From Enterovibrio nigricans DSM 22720 (GTDB lineage: Bacteria > Pseudomonadota > Gammaproteobacteria > Enterobacterales > Vibrionaceae): a DNA stretch of 64,000 bases. The position numbers were made by a program, and so were the translations under genes. The stretch is taken from NCBI RefSeq assembly GCF_900167155.1, contig NZ_FUXU01000015.1, positions 1-64,000 on the forward strand. Direction: 5' to 3'. The notes below the pieces were generated by a model. It was given only the letters and a program-made list of their open reading frames with translations, made no database searches and was not told the DNA's origin. Every line of letters starts with the position of its first letter. Within the stretch, counting starts at the first letter, position 1. Of the stretch, positions 27,456-38,300 are shown piece after piece.

Positions 27456-28664
27456 TTGAAGTGGCACAAAGCCAAATGGGACAAGTTTCTTTCCCTGTTG
27501 CTGTATTTACGACACATCTTGATTGCGGGTCTTGTCTTCCTCAATGGTGTTGTCATTTTTCGCGCGGTATGGGGTCAAAAGCTTGACCTGATCGCGCTGT
27601 TTAATATCAAGAATTTTGCCAACATAGATTGGGCGCACGCAGCCAATGGCCCTTGGTTATTGCTTGGCGCCTTTCTTATGCTTAACGCGCTGGGGCTCTT
27701 GTTTCGCGCGAGGGTGGCATGGGCTGTTAGCCTGATCTTGTTGATTATCGCTTTTACCTTCAATTGGCATTTCTTTCCTCACTTTGGCAAACACTTATAT
27801 TTAAGTGCGGGGACGGCGGTATTGCTCTTTTCTTTGGGGAAAGATTTTCATCGCTCCAGTGCCACTGCGGGTGGGATCGCGGCTTTTATTAGTTTCGCTG
27901 TCCTGCTCTTTTATTCCACATACGGTGCTTTGTACTTTGGTGGCGGTTTCAAGCCCCAAATTCATGACTTGATGACAGCCTTTTACTTCTCCATGGTCAC
28001 GATGACGACCGTCGGATATGGGGACATTATTCCGCAAACGGAAGCGGCAAGGTTGTTTACTGTTTCTGTCATTATCGCGGGTATCACTGTCTTTGCTACA
28101 TCACTCACAACCGTCTTTGGGCCCATTATCCGTGGCGGATTAAACAAACTGGTGAAAGGAGTTCAAAAACCCATGAATCGAAAGAACCATTTTTTGGTGT
28201 GTGGTACGTCAGTCCTTGCTACCAGTACGGTCTGGCAGTTGTCCAAGCGGGAAATGCCAGTGACGTTGCTGACTATCGAAGATGAAGATAAATTTCTCAG
28301 TATCGAACAACGTATTGGACGGAAAATCGATATCTTGTCCGGAGATAGTACAGACAGCGAGTTCTTAAAAGAGGCGGGCGCAGAGCAGTGTAAGGCAGTG
28401 TTGGCGTTGACGGAAGACGATGCCACAAACGCATTTATTGTTCTTTCAGTAAAATCCATTTCACCCGATATAAAAGTGGTCGCGGCAGTGAATGACGCGA
28501 AAAATCTGAACAAAGTGAAACAGGTGAATGCTGATGTTGTGATTTCCCCGCAATTGTTCGGCAGTAAAATTCTGGCGAGTGTATTGGCGGGCGAATCTAT
28601 TGATAATGATCAGCTGTTAGAGATGCTGCTGGGGTCAGGTAAAGGGTTGATGAAAGGGGATTAA
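27456..28664 (+). CDS. Kch-type potassium channel with RCK/TrkA-N domain
   Basis: This 402-residue protein has about six hydrophobic segments in the first 225 residues and a selectivity filter TTVGYGD (184-190). A cytoplasmic RCK (TrkA-N) domain runs from about residue 245 (HFLVCGTSVLATSTVWQL, then DILSGDSTDSEFLKEAGAEQCKAVLALT), closing with an extension to 402. It is a voltage-gated-superfamily K+ channel regulated by nucleotide or ion binding to RCK. The frame opens with TTG (27456) after GGAG; an internal ATG would remove the first helix. It overlaps the convergent EamA region. Confidence 0.87.
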   Translation: MKWHKAKWDKFLSLLLYLRHILIAGLVFLNGVVIFRAVWGQKLDLIALFNIKNFANIDWAHAANGPWLLLGAFLMLNALGLLFRARVAWAVSLILLIIAFTFNWHFFPHFGKHLYLSAGTAVLLFSLGKDFHRSSATAGGIAAFISFAVLLFYSTYGALYFGGGFKPQIHDLMTAFYFSMVTMTTVGYGDIIPQTEAARLFTVSVIIAGITVFATSLTTVFGPIIRGGLNKLVKGVQKPMNRKNHFLVCGTSVLATSTVWQLSKREMPVTLLTIEDEDKFLSIEQRIGRKIDILSGDSTDSEFLKEAGAEQCKAVLALTEDDATNAFIVLSVKSISPDIKVVAAVNDAKNLNKVKQVNADVVISPQLFGSKILASVLAGESIDNDQLLEMLLGSGKGLMKGD

Positions 28665-28667
28665 ATG

Positions 28668-28692
28668 GGCATCGGTCTTATCGATGCCTTTG
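28668..28692 (+). terminator. Hairpin at the 3' end of the K+ channel gene
   Basis: Arms GGCATCG / CGATGCC with a 7-base loop and a short T-run lie just after the channel stop, inside the tail of the convergent EamA gene. Confidence 0.5.
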
Positions 28693-29564
28693 GCCATACA
28701 AGGTATAAGTGACGAGCGTAAGCAATATGATTCCTGCCCCCAGCGCGACAGAGCGGGTAGGGGCTTCTCCCAATATTAACCAGACCAGAAGCGGCCCGAA
28801 CAATATTTCCAGCAATAAGATGAGACTGGCTTCTGCGGCGGGAAGGTATCGCGGACCGATATTGATAAACAGAAACGAACACGGAAGCACCACAACACAC
28901 AGCATAAGCATGAATAAGGCATGTTGAAGGGTAAGCGAAAAGGGCTCCGCGCCCGCGATTAGCGCGATGATTGCAGTAAATAGTCCGCCGTAAACCAAAA
29001 ACACGGTTGCATAACGTGCCTGTGTTTTCGAAGCATGATGAGATACACCGACATGGAAAGCGCTGTCACCAATGCAAGAGAATCCCCTTCAAGCTCAGCA
29101 TGTGTTGGCTGATAGCCAAACACAAGCCAAATCCCCCCTACTGACACCGCGATAGCAATCATTGTTGAGGTTGAAAGCCGCTCTTTCAAAAAGAAGAAGG
29201 CCAGTACTGCGGTGATTAAAGGCGCTGTGTTGGCGATAACCAATGTGCTCGTGACTTGCGTATTATCGAGCGAAAATACAAAGCAAATCGTTGAGGCCGC
29301 CAACAATATTGCTGTTAGCAAAGTGCTTAATACGGGTTTGAAGAAGTGCTTCTCAAGTACGGTTTTGTCCATGTGCCATTGCACGAGAAAGTAAACCAAT
29401 GACGGCAATAATCCGCGCCAAAAAATGAGTGTCCAAGGATCACTGTCAATAAGCCGTACCAGCAAACTATCAAAGCTCAAAATCATCACACCCATCAACG
29501 TGAAAACACGGCCTTTCGCTTCGTCTTGAAGCTTAGAGAGTGCCTGTGTGAGTATGTTAAACAT
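28678..29564 (-). pseudogene. EamA/DMT-family exporter, single-base frameshift
   Basis: The 5' part (201 codons from 29564) and 3' part (to 28678) together give a normal 10-helix EamA transporter of about 295 residues. The frame breaks after SLALVTALSMSVYLIMLR. In the second frame the protein continues KTQARYATVFLVYGG. The break falls at a run of four A (sense strand; T at 29025-29028), where five would restore the frame. A sequencing error is as likely as a real mutation. The gene starts 9 bases after the APC permease stop, so the two form an operon. DMT proteins of this class export amino acids or metabolites. Confidence 0.85.
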
Positions 29565-29572
29565 TGACGTGT

Positions 29573-30874
29573 TTATTCCTCAATCTCAGTGTTCTCAGGT
29601 GGCGTTTTCCAACCAATAGCAAGACTGACCAGAATGGCTGCGGCAAGCGTTCCACACTGTAACCACAGTCCGGCCATGACCATTTCGGCGATAAAGGTTG
29701 TAAATATCCCAACCATAAAAACAAACCCGAGTACCAGAAGGAGGGCATTGGCATGGCATTCTTTTCTTCTTCGCCAGCACACGACAAACACCGCGATATA
29801 GCAAGCCAGAAAGGTGGCACTCGCGACGTTCGCGATAAAGGAGAGATTGAAGAAATTGGTAAGTAGCATAACCAGTGCAATCAAAAGGAAAAACCCCTGA
29901 CTACCGCCAGAGAAGATCGCTTTTCTAAACGGCAGCGGAAGAATACCGGAACTACCCATCTCCTTGGACACATTTAACATAGAGAAAATGTTCGCGACAA
30001 TGGAAGACGCGGTAGCAAAAAGTGCGGCTATCGAGACAAGTAAAAAGCCAGCACTGCCTAGAATGGGGGCGGCGGCTTGTGCGACGGCGGTGTCGGTATA
30101 CTTAATCAGATCTTCCGGGCTGACGTTACCCAATACGACAAGGGCGAGAACCACATAGAGCACAATGACAAGGCCGATTGCGAGCATGAATGCGCGGGGC
30201 ATGTCCCTCTCGGGGTTAGTCACATCGGCGGAGGCACTTGCCATCAGTCCAAACCCAGAATACGCAAAAAAGGCAAGACCAATACTGGAGAACATCATCG
30301 ATGTTTGCACGTCTTGATGGACCTCTAACATCGATGGTTTGAGCGTGATCGCGCCGACAATGATAAACAGAAACAGTATAATAAGTTTGACGGCGACCAG
30401 CACAAGCTCAACCCTGCCTACTGTTTTAGAGCCCAAGAGGTTAATGATTGTCAGCAAAATCATGATGCCAGTGGCATAGATGTTTACCCAGTCACTGTGT
30501 TCTGATTGGTGGAGAATGCGTGCAGTGTACGCCCCAAAGGCTTTGGCGATAAGGGCAAGTGTCAAAATGAGTGTGATCAGGTACAAGCAAGCGAGCGCGC
30601 GCTCGACAACAGGAGAACCAATGCCTAATGCAAAGAAGTCAGTGACTCCTCCGCGAGACGGAAACACAGCACTTAATCGCGCATAGGAATACCCAGAGAA
30701 CAAGGCGGCGATGCCGGCAAGAACAAAGGCAATCCATGTATCACTGCGCACATTGATGGCAATTTGGCCTAAGAGTGCAAAGACACCCGCACCAACCATC
30801 GAGCCTATTCCGAGTGCAACAACGCCCCAAACACTCATGTGCTTGTGGTGGGGTAGCGGATTTGAGTCTGACAT
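29573..30874 (-). CDS. APC-family amino-acid permease
   Basis: About 433 residues with twelve predicted membrane helices. The N-terminal GVVALGIGSMVGAGVFALLG is the helix-1 substrate-binding motif of the APC superfamily, and FFAYSGFGLMASASADVTNPERDMPRA is the conserved helix-6 to loop segment. The ATG at 30874 is chosen because AAGGA lies 6 bases upstream; an earlier start would add 9 residues. It precedes the broken EamA gene in the same operon. Substrate is unknown: the family takes up amino acids, amines or related solutes. Confidence 0.88.
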   Translation of the reverse strand: MSDSNPLPHHKHMSVWGVVALGIGSMVGAGVFALLGQIAINVRSDTWIAFVLAGIAALFSGYSYARLSAVFPSRGGVTDFFALGIGSPVVERALACLYLITLILTLALIAKAFGAYTARILHQSEHSDWVNIYATGIMILLTIINLLGSKTVGRVELVLVAVKLIILFLFIIVGAITLKPSMLEVHQDVQTSMMFSSIGLAFFAYSGFGLMASASADVTNPERDMPRAFMLAIGLVIVLYVVLALVVLGNVSPEDLIKYTDTAVAQAAAPILGSAGFLLVSIAALFATASSIVANIFSMLNVSKEMGSSGILPLPFRKAIFSGGSQGFFLLIALVMLLTNFFNLSFIANVASATFLACYIAVFVVCWRRRKECHANALLLVLGFVFMVGIFTTFIAEMVMAGLWLQCGTLAAAILVSLAIGWKTPPENTEIEE

Positions 30875-30985
30875 CCATTTTCCTTGGGGGCTCGTTAACA
30901 ATTACCAAGGAGGATAGTCCATCAGGTTATGGCCAGATGACGCGGATCAGTGACAAACGCAATGAAGGCAGGCGTTGGGTTTTAA

Positions 30986-31002
30986 CGTGGTTATTAACCA
31001 CG
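30986..31002 (-). repeat. Hairpin downstream of the response regulator
   Basis: Arms CGTGGTT / AACCACG with a 3-base loop. On the minus strand it is 20 bases beyond the regulator stop, with a weak T-rich follow-on. It is a possible terminator. Confidence 0.4.
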
Positions 31003-31022
31003 GCGGTTTCGTATTTCTGAGG

Positions 31023-31751
31023 CTATACCGAAATACCAATTTGCTCTTTGAGTGGCTTTAAAAATCGGCGGCTAACCGGGACATGAAAGCGGCTGGTGGT
31101 GATGACTTCTGCCAGCCCATTGTCGAGTAGTTTGATTTCTCGAATATGATTAACGTTCACGAGATACTGGCGGTGACAGCGTATCAGCGGTGTTTTTTCT
31201 TCAAGTGTTTTCAAGGTCAACTGCGTGGTGCCGTTTAACTCCGCAGACTGAATATGCACGCCACTCAAATCGGATTTAACGCTTTCTACTTGATTGGTTG
31301 GTACCAACAGTATTCTGTTGTGGCCCGCACAAGGGATCTGTGCCAATGCGTTCGTTTCTAGCGCGGAAAAGTTTTGTTGGCGTGTAAGGTGATTCAGGTT
31401 TTTTTGCAGCCTCAAAACGGTTTTTTGAAGGCGGGAAGGCTCCACGGGCTTTAAGAGGTAGTCAAATGCATTGTCTTCAAACGCTTGGAGTGCATGGTCA
31501 TCATAGGCAGTCACGAATACCACATAGGGCATGTTGTTGGGGTCCAGCATTGAAAGGAGTTCTAACCCCGACACTTGCGGCATTTGAATATCTAAAAAGA
31601 CAACATCTGGGCGAAACGCATTGATTTTCTGAAGCCCGATAATGGCGTTTGGTGCGTCATCAATAACATTGACGATGCCCGTTTCTGTCAAAAGCTCGGT
31701 GAGCTCTTCGCGGGCCAGCTGTTCGTCGTCAATTACAAGGGCGGTTAGCAT
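31023..31751 (-). CDS. LytTR-family response regulator (BtsR/YehT-like)
   Basis: This 242-residue protein has a receiver domain (about 1-120, phosphoacceptor Asp in RPDVVFLDIQMP and FVTAYDDHALQAFE) and a C-terminal LytTR DNA-binding domain (about 140-240; CHRQYLVNVNHIREI). It overlaps the kinase gene upstream by 7 bases, so the pair is translationally coupled. In E. coli BtsR activates the pyruvate transporter gene btsT. Here the CstA-family transporter lies just upstream on the same strand, supporting a similar role. Assignment is by domain layout and context. Confidence 0.9.
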   Translation of the reverse strand: MLTALVIDDEQLAREELTELLTETGIVNVIDDAPNAIIGLQKINAFRPDVVFLDIQMPQVSGLELLSMLDPNNMPYVVFVTAYDDHALQAFEDNAFDYLLKPVEPSRLQKTVLRLQKNLNHLTRQQNFSALETNALAQIPCAGHNRILLVPTNQVESVKSDLSGVHIQSAELNGTTQLTLKTLEEKTPLIRCHRQYLVNVNHIREIKLLDNGLAEVITTSRFHVPVSRRFLKPLKEQIGISV

Positions 31752-33442
31752 GTCGTTTCAATACTTCTGTGGGCAATAACGGACGGGATAATAAACGTCA
31801 TTCGCGTGAATTGGTTTTGCCGCGTGTCGATTTTTAGCGATGCATCACGACCAAAATGGTTTTCTAATCGTTTAGTCACAATTTCCATACCGAGCCCAGT
31901 ATGTTCGGGACTTGGCGCCTGATATGTCCCGGCATTGTCTTCCACAATGATGGCGTAGCCAGTGCGTGTTTGTTCACTGAATATTCGAATTTCACCGCCT
32001 TCAAGCGTTTGCGAAATACCGCGCTTAATGGCGTTTTCGACCAAGGGCTGTAAGGTGAAACTTGGTAAGGTGATATCTAACAGCGCATCGTCGATTTCAA
32101 TGCTGACATGGAGACGGTCTGTGAAGCGGGCTTTTTCAATGCTGAGATACGCATTTACGTGTGCTAACTCTTCACGAAGTGTCACTGTATTGATGTTTTG
32201 TTTTAGGTTGCTCCGGAAAAATTGCGAGAGATTTTGAATCAACTCTCGCGCTTTATTTGGATCACGACGAATTACGGCACTGATTGTATTCAGGGCATTG
32301 AACAGAAAGTGAGGGTTAATCTGTGCCTGAAGCAGTTTTATCTCTGATTGTGTTAACAGCGATTTTTGCTGCAAGTAACCACTGAACAATATCTGACTGG
32401 AAAGCAGTTGGGCGATACCTTCCGCCATAGACATATTGATGGTAGAAAAAAGTTTATGTTTTCGTTCATAGAGCTTGATTGTGCCAACCACTTCATCGCC
32501 AGAACGCAGCGGTATTATCAGTGCTGCGCCAAGCTTACACTCTGACGAAATAGAACACTGGTACGGGTTTTCGCTGCCATCCAAATAGATGATTTTATCT
32601 TGTGCAATCGCATCCATCGTTGCCTGCGACGATATCTTGGTCTCGGGTAAATGATGGTCATCTCCAATGCCGACATATGCGAGGATCTTTTCTTTATCGC
32701 TGATAGCGACCGCACCGACTTTTGTTTCTTCATACACTATGCGGGCTATCTTTCCTGCATTTTGGCTGTTAAATCCGCCGTGTAAAATGCCGACGCATCG
32801 CTCTGCGATTTTAAGTGCTCGTCGGGAAAAGGTAGCGGAATACTTCTCGAAAATGGTTTTTTGATCTTGAAGAATGCTGACAAACAGGGCAGCACCGATG
32901 GAGTTTGCAATGATCATGGGAGCGGCAATGGCAGACACCAAGGCATATGCCTGATCGAAGGGCCTTGCGACCAAAAGTATGGTCAGCATTTGAGTGACTT
33001 CAGCAAACAGTGTGATACAAAAAACAACGGCGGGATTGAACAGTGCAGTGAGTTGGTTTCTACGCACAAAATAGACGTGAAGCACGCCGCCGATGAGCCC
33101 TTCAGCCGTCGTTGAAATAGCACATGCAACGTCGGTGAATCCTCCCAGAGAATAACGGTGCAAACCGCCTGTTAAGCCAACAAGAAAACCCACCACTGGG
33201 CCCCCAAATAATCCTCCCATTACGGCCCCAATAGCTCGGGTATTGGCAATGGCATCATTGAATTGAAGGCCAAAGTAAGTGCCAAGTACGCAAAAACCAG
33301 AGAATAAGATGTAGCAAATGACGCGGTGGCTAATCCGAGAGGAAATATTCAGCAAAGGAAGAATGATGGGCGTTTTACTCAACATGTATGCGAGTACAAG
33401 ATAGACACACATCTGCTGAAGCAGAGAGATGACGAGTTCCAT
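31745..33442 (-). CDS. LytS/BtsS-type sensor histidine kinase
   Basis: This 565-residue protein has an N-terminal 5TM-LytS membrane module (about 1-200), a GAF-like region (about 215-345), the His-kinase segment with the phosphoacceptor His in QINPHFLFNALNTISAVIRRDP, and an HATPase_c domain (NAIKRGISQ, VEDNAG, GLGMEIV). This is the BtsS/YpdA type, where BtsS senses pyruvate. It partners the overlapping LytTR regulator. Like its neighbours it reads away from the CstA gene, with a hairpin between them. Sensing of pyruvate is inferred only from the family. Confidence 0.9.
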   Translation of the reverse strand: MELVISLLQQMCVYLVLAYMLSKTPIILPLLNISSRISHRVICYILFSGFCVLGTYFGLQFNDAIANTRAIGAVMGGLFGGPVVGFLVGLTGGLHRYSLGGFTDVACAISTTAEGLIGGVLHVYFVRRNQLTALFNPAVVFCITLFAEVTQMLTILLVARPFDQAYALVSAIAAPMIIANSIGAALFVSILQDQKTIFEKYSATFSRRALKIAERCVGILHGGFNSQNAGKIARIVYEETKVGAVAISDKEKILAYVGIGDDHHLPETKISSQATMDAIAQDKIIYLDGSENPYQCSISSECKLGAALIIPLRSGDEVVGTIKLYERKHKLFSTINMSMAEGIAQLLSSQILFSGYLQQKSLLTQSEIKLLQAQINPHFLFNALNTISAVIRRDPNKARELIQNLSQFFRSNLKQNINTVTLREELAHVNAYLSIEKARFTDRLHVSIEIDDALLDITLPSFTLQPLVENAIKRGISQTLEGGEIRIFSEQTRTGYAIIVEDNAGTYQAPSPEHTGLGMEIVTKRLENHFGRDASLKIDTRQNQFTRMTFIIPSVIAHRSIETTC

Positions 33443-33497
33443 ATCAGACCTTAACGGTTGTTTTCGCTATTTTAATCTCATTTAAAAGTGAAACAAT

Positions 33498-33521
33498 AAG
33501 AGCCTGACTACGCAGGCTCTT
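33498..33521 (-). terminator. Hairpin between cstA and the sensor kinase gene
   Basis: Arms AAGAGCCTG / CAGGCTCTT with a 6-base loop. On the minus strand it follows the cstA stop by about 20 bases, with ATTGTTT behind. It may attenuate transcription into the kinase and regulator. Confidence 0.6.
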
Positions 33522-33542
33522 GTTATTGAATGGGAACACGAA

Positions 33543-35026
33543 TTACGCCGTCTTCGTCACACCCTCTGAGTTATCTTCATCGGCCAAATCCTCTTCCCCC
33601 TTGCCTTTAGACGTTTTAATGATGAGGCCAGTAACACTCAATGTGAAAATTAGGCCTGCAATGGTCGAAACGTTCATCGGCAAACCAAAACCAAGTGTGC
33701 TGTTGTTCAGAATGAAGGTGACACACACCGTCGTCATGAACATGGCTGGCAAGGTGGTGATCCAATGCAGTTTGTTGTGGCGAAGTAGGTATGCAGAAGC
33801 CGTCCAGAGCATCATTACGGCTGTCGCTTGGTTGGCAAAGCCAAAGTAACGCCAGATGATCCCGAAATCGACCTGAGTCAGAATACCACCGACAACAAAC
33901 AGCGGAATGGCAACAATCAGTCGATTACGTAGCGTTTTTTGTTCCATGTTGAAGTATTCAGCCAAAATCAGTCGGCTAGAGCGGAATGCGGTATCGCCAG
34001 AGGTAATAGGTAAAATCACGACGCCAAGAAATGCAATCACACCCCCGAATACACCCAGAAGACCAAAAGACGCGCCGTAAACGACATTGCCGGGTCCTCC
34101 GTTCGCGACCGCTGCGTTTAGTTCTTCCAGCGAGCCGAAGAAAGACAGCGCGATGGTACACCAAATCAGGGCAATGATGCCTTCGCCGATCATGGCACCG
34201 TAGAACACAAAGCGGCCATTATTTTCATTTTCGATACAGCGGGCCATCAATGGAGATTGGGTGGCGTGGAATCCAGAGATTTCACCGCAAGCGATAGTGA
34301 TAAATAGCGCAGGCCAAAGTGGCATGTCGTCAGGGTTCATATTGGTGAACATGTCAGACATTTCAAAGCCACCCATAACGGTGTGTTCATCAGACAGGCC
34401 AATGGCTGTCATCAGACCGACTGACATGAAAATCAGCAATGCGCCAAAAAACGGATAGAAGCGACCAATGATTTTATCAACTGGGACAATGGTCGCCAGA
34501 ATATAGTAGGCAAAATCACTACAACCATGAAGGTCATGCTAACGGTGAGACTGGTTTGTTCGTTAATCAGATTTGTGATCATGCCTGCTGGCGCAGAGAC
34601 AAAGACAACACCGACAAGCAGTAGCAGGATAATGGCAAAGATGTTCATAAAGTGTTTTGCGCCATTACCCAGGTAGCGACCTGTGATGGTTGGAACCGAT
34701 GCGCCGCCGTTTCGAATTGACAGCATGCCAGAGAAATAGTCGTGTACAGCACCTGCAAAGATACATCCCACCACTATCCATAGCATCGCAGCGGGCCCAT
34801 ATAATGCCCCCATGATAGGGCCGAAAATGGGGCCTACACCGGCGATATTGAGCAATTGAACGAGATAAACCTTAGGCGTGGACATAGGGACATAGTCAAC
34901 ACCGTCGTTTTTGGTGTGAGCAGGGGTTTTGCGGGTGTCGTTGATGCCGAAGATTTTTTCGACAAAGGCACCGTAAATGAAATAGCCGCCAACGAGTGCT
35001 GCGACACAGAAGAGAAACCACATCAT
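33543..35026 (-). pseudogene. CstA-family carbon-starvation/pyruvate permease, single-base frameshift
   Basis: The two fragments join to about 494 residues, a normal short CstA protein with about 13 helices (MMWFLFCVAALVGGY start; GPIFGPIMGALYGPAAMLW; ACGEISGFHATQSPLMARC). The ATG pair at 35021-35026 follows AAGGAC. The frame breaks at GVVI-F-AYYILATIVPV: four T occur on the sense strand where five would keep frame (34512-34515). Restoring one base gives GRFYPFFGALLIFMSVGL without stops. The homopolymer break could be a sequencing error. The neighbouring BtsSR-like pair suggests a pyruvate or peptide permease role. Confidence 0.85.
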
Positions 35027-35373
35027 GGCAAAAGTCCTTATAGAGTGAATGCACGGTGGCAATGTACGGCGTTTACGTCAATGCAGCAGCATCTGATTGG
35101 TTAAGCGGGGAAATAGCGTTGTGAGTGGCAGGATAGAGCGTTGAGCGGTCAAGGTGGTGTAAAGCTCGACGAGTACTGATCGGATCACTTATGAGACAAA
35201 TGTGCTACTTTTAGTGAAGGGAAGTGTGTCCGCGGTTTTATAAGTGTGGTTTCAATCACGGAAAACTCAAGCTGCAGGGAGATGCTCGCTGAATCTTGCA
35301 TCTTCAAGTCACTTGGGAATAACGAAAGGATGCGGGCTTTAGGTTAACCATTTTTGACCTGGAGGTTTGGGAT
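35027..35373. other. Divergent spacer between cstA and the adhesin gene
   Basis: About 350 gene-free bases with promoters for both directions expected. I see no strong palindrome or LytTR-like direct repeats by eye, but weak sites could be missed. Confidence 0.4.
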
Positions 35374-38300
35374 ATGATTGCTGTTTCTCCTGAGGGTGGA
35401 CTTCGAGTTGTTAACGGGAATGACGTAGGTTATGCGGGTGATTTGATCATTGCGTTTCACAACGCCAGTTTTATGGCGTCACCAGGCTCTGCGGATTACT
35501 CAGGATTGGGAAGCAGAGCAACTGCATTTGTTATTGCAGATTATGGTCCCCAGCCCGTGTTCTCAGCGATTGCGAATGACGATTTAGATGATATTTTGGC
35601 GCAAACGTTTCCGAGTGCAGGCATTGCATCTGTCATTGGGCTTGCGAACTCAGGGATCCAAATCGGACATCGTAGAGAAAACGAAGAAGAAGTGTCTCAT
35701 GATGAGACCCGTGTCCCTCTGTCAGTGATCGAAGGCTGTTTACACTTAGGTGTTGCTACGTCAGAGATGGCGGGTTTTGATACTAAAGACATTCTTGGTG
35801 AGCTTTCACCTTTCCAGCTTAATTTGGTTGGACGTATGTTCCCGCTGGCGGAGATGATTGATCTTAGCGACAGCGAAAATACACTAAATGAAAATGCACA
35901 AGTTGGCGATGAAGTCGGCATTCGTGTATCGAAAGAATTTGATGATGGGCATGGTGATGTCACCTATACGCTGAGCGATGATGCAGGCGGACTCTTTGCC
36001 ATTGATCCGGAAACAGGGGTTGTCACTGTCGCGGGAAACTTGGATTACGAAACCGCGTCTTCTTATACGATCGAAGTGACCGCAACGTCAGAAGACAGCC
36101 ACACTCAAACCAAACAGTTCACAATCAACATTACCAACAGCTCCCCAGAAGAAGGCGATACAGACAATGCGGTGTCCGCTATTTCCGCAATAAATGGTGC
36201 TTACGGAGAGGTATCCGAAAGCATCGCTGATGGCAGTTTGACGGGACTCACTGTTGGCGCAGCCGATGTTGACGGCGATTACATTTCTTATTCCTTAGTC
36301 GATGACGCGGGTGGCGCGTTTGAGATTGATAGCGCTACGGGGGAAGTATCCGTTGCTGACAGCTCTGTACTTGACTATGAAACAGCACAATCGCAAACCA
36401 TCATCGTTCAAGCTACCTCTACAGATGGCAGCACCTCAACACAGACGTTCACCATTGCCTTAACTGACAATAACGCTGAGTTCAGCGTCTCCTCAATCAC
36501 AGACGGAGATGGCAGTGCCAATATTGTGTTGGAGAGTGCAACCGTGGGTAGCCAAGTGGGTGTACAACTTAGTGCGGCAGATGGCGATTTATCTGACGTG
36601 ATTAGCTACTCGTTATCAGATGATGCGGGCGGCCGCTTCACTGTTGACCCAAGCACGGGTGTGGTGACTGTGGCTGCTGCATTGGATTACGAAACAAGCA
36701 CCAGTCACAGTATCACGGTAGTGGCAACGTCAACGGATGGGTCAACAACCAGCCAATCATTTACTGTCAATGTATCGGATGACACCACCGAGTTCTCGGC
36801 CAGTGCAATAACGGATTCCAATCTTTCGGCAAATACCGTGTCCGAATCTGCAACCATCGGAACTGCGGTTGGTGTGACTTTCCTTTCTCAAGACAATGAT
36901 GGGACAGACAGTATCACCTATACATTGACCAATGACGCGGGAGGACTGTTTGCTATCAATGCCTCAACGGGTGAAGTCACCGTTAATGGTACGTTAGATT
37001 ATGAAAGTGTCACCTCACATCTGATCACTGTGTTAGCGACATCGACAGATGGCAGCACCAGTACCCATACGCTGACGGTAGGGCTAACGGATGACACCTC
37101 TGAGTTTGCCGTCACCGCGGTGGTAGATACGGATGCAGGGGTAAACACCATATCAGAGAATGCATCTATCGGGTCGCAAGTGGGGATAACGCTGAATGCT
37201 TCTGACAGTGATGCAACCGATACAGTAACTTACACGCTGACAGACAATGCGGGAGGCATGTTTGCCATTAACGCCACGACCGGTGTTGTCACAGTTAATG
37301 GCAATTTGGACTATGAGACTGCTACTCAGCACACAATTGTGGTGCAGGCGAGCTCGACTGATGGAAGTACTAGCAATCAGTCGTTTGTGATAGATGTATC
37401 GAATGCTGATCCTGCGATGGGCGACACGGACAATAGTTTAGGAGCCATCACAGACAGCGATACGGATATTGATCAAGTAGCCGCTACTGCAAGTGTTGGC
37501 GCTACGGTAGGCGTTAACCTTTCAGCTATCGATGCGGATGGAGATAACGTTGTGTTTTCTTTGACTGATGACGCGGGGGGGCTGTTCGAGATTGATAGCG
37601 CTACAGGCGTCGTTACGGTCGCCGCGGATGTGAGTACGCTAACGGGTACCACACAAACTATCACAGTCGTTGCTACGTCCAGTGACGGAAGTTTGAGTTC
37701 AAAAAATTACGACATTGATATTATCGACGGTGGTATTGGTGATCTATCTGATAATAATGCAATGCAGAATTTGGTTGGTGATGCGAGCAATGGGTATACC
37801 TATCTGCAAGCGAAAGCGACGGATGGCGATGGCGATAATGTTACTTATAGTCTGACTAATAATCATGGCGGCGCATTCAGTATCAACTCATCTTCGGGAC
37901 AGGTATACGTTGCCAACCATGCTTTATTGAATGCGTCTACAGATCCTCAAGTGACGATTGAGGTTAAAGCAACATCCGCGGATGGCTCTCATGTATCGAA
38001 GGAATACACCATTGATGTAACGTCGGAAACCGATGGGTCAAATATCGGCGCAATCACTGACAGTAATGGATCGTCAAACATTATCAGTGAAAGCGCTGCG
38101 AATGGTACCACCGTTGGACTGACTGCGTATGCTGACCCTGAAGGCATCGGCAGCTGGATAGACAGTACACAAGTACGTTGGCATGCACATGGTTGGGGGA
38201 ATGTGACGGGCATTCATGCGAATGGAATCCCTTCTGGCGCAACGGTTAACTTTTACCTGGGAGGAACACTTCTCTCTACGGTAGTCGCAACGGGTGGAAT

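Noticed and set aside
35880-38050. DNA-level tandem repeats in the adhesin gene
   Set aside because: Repeats are visible as protein domains but are diverged at DNA level, so no simple tandem array is claimed.
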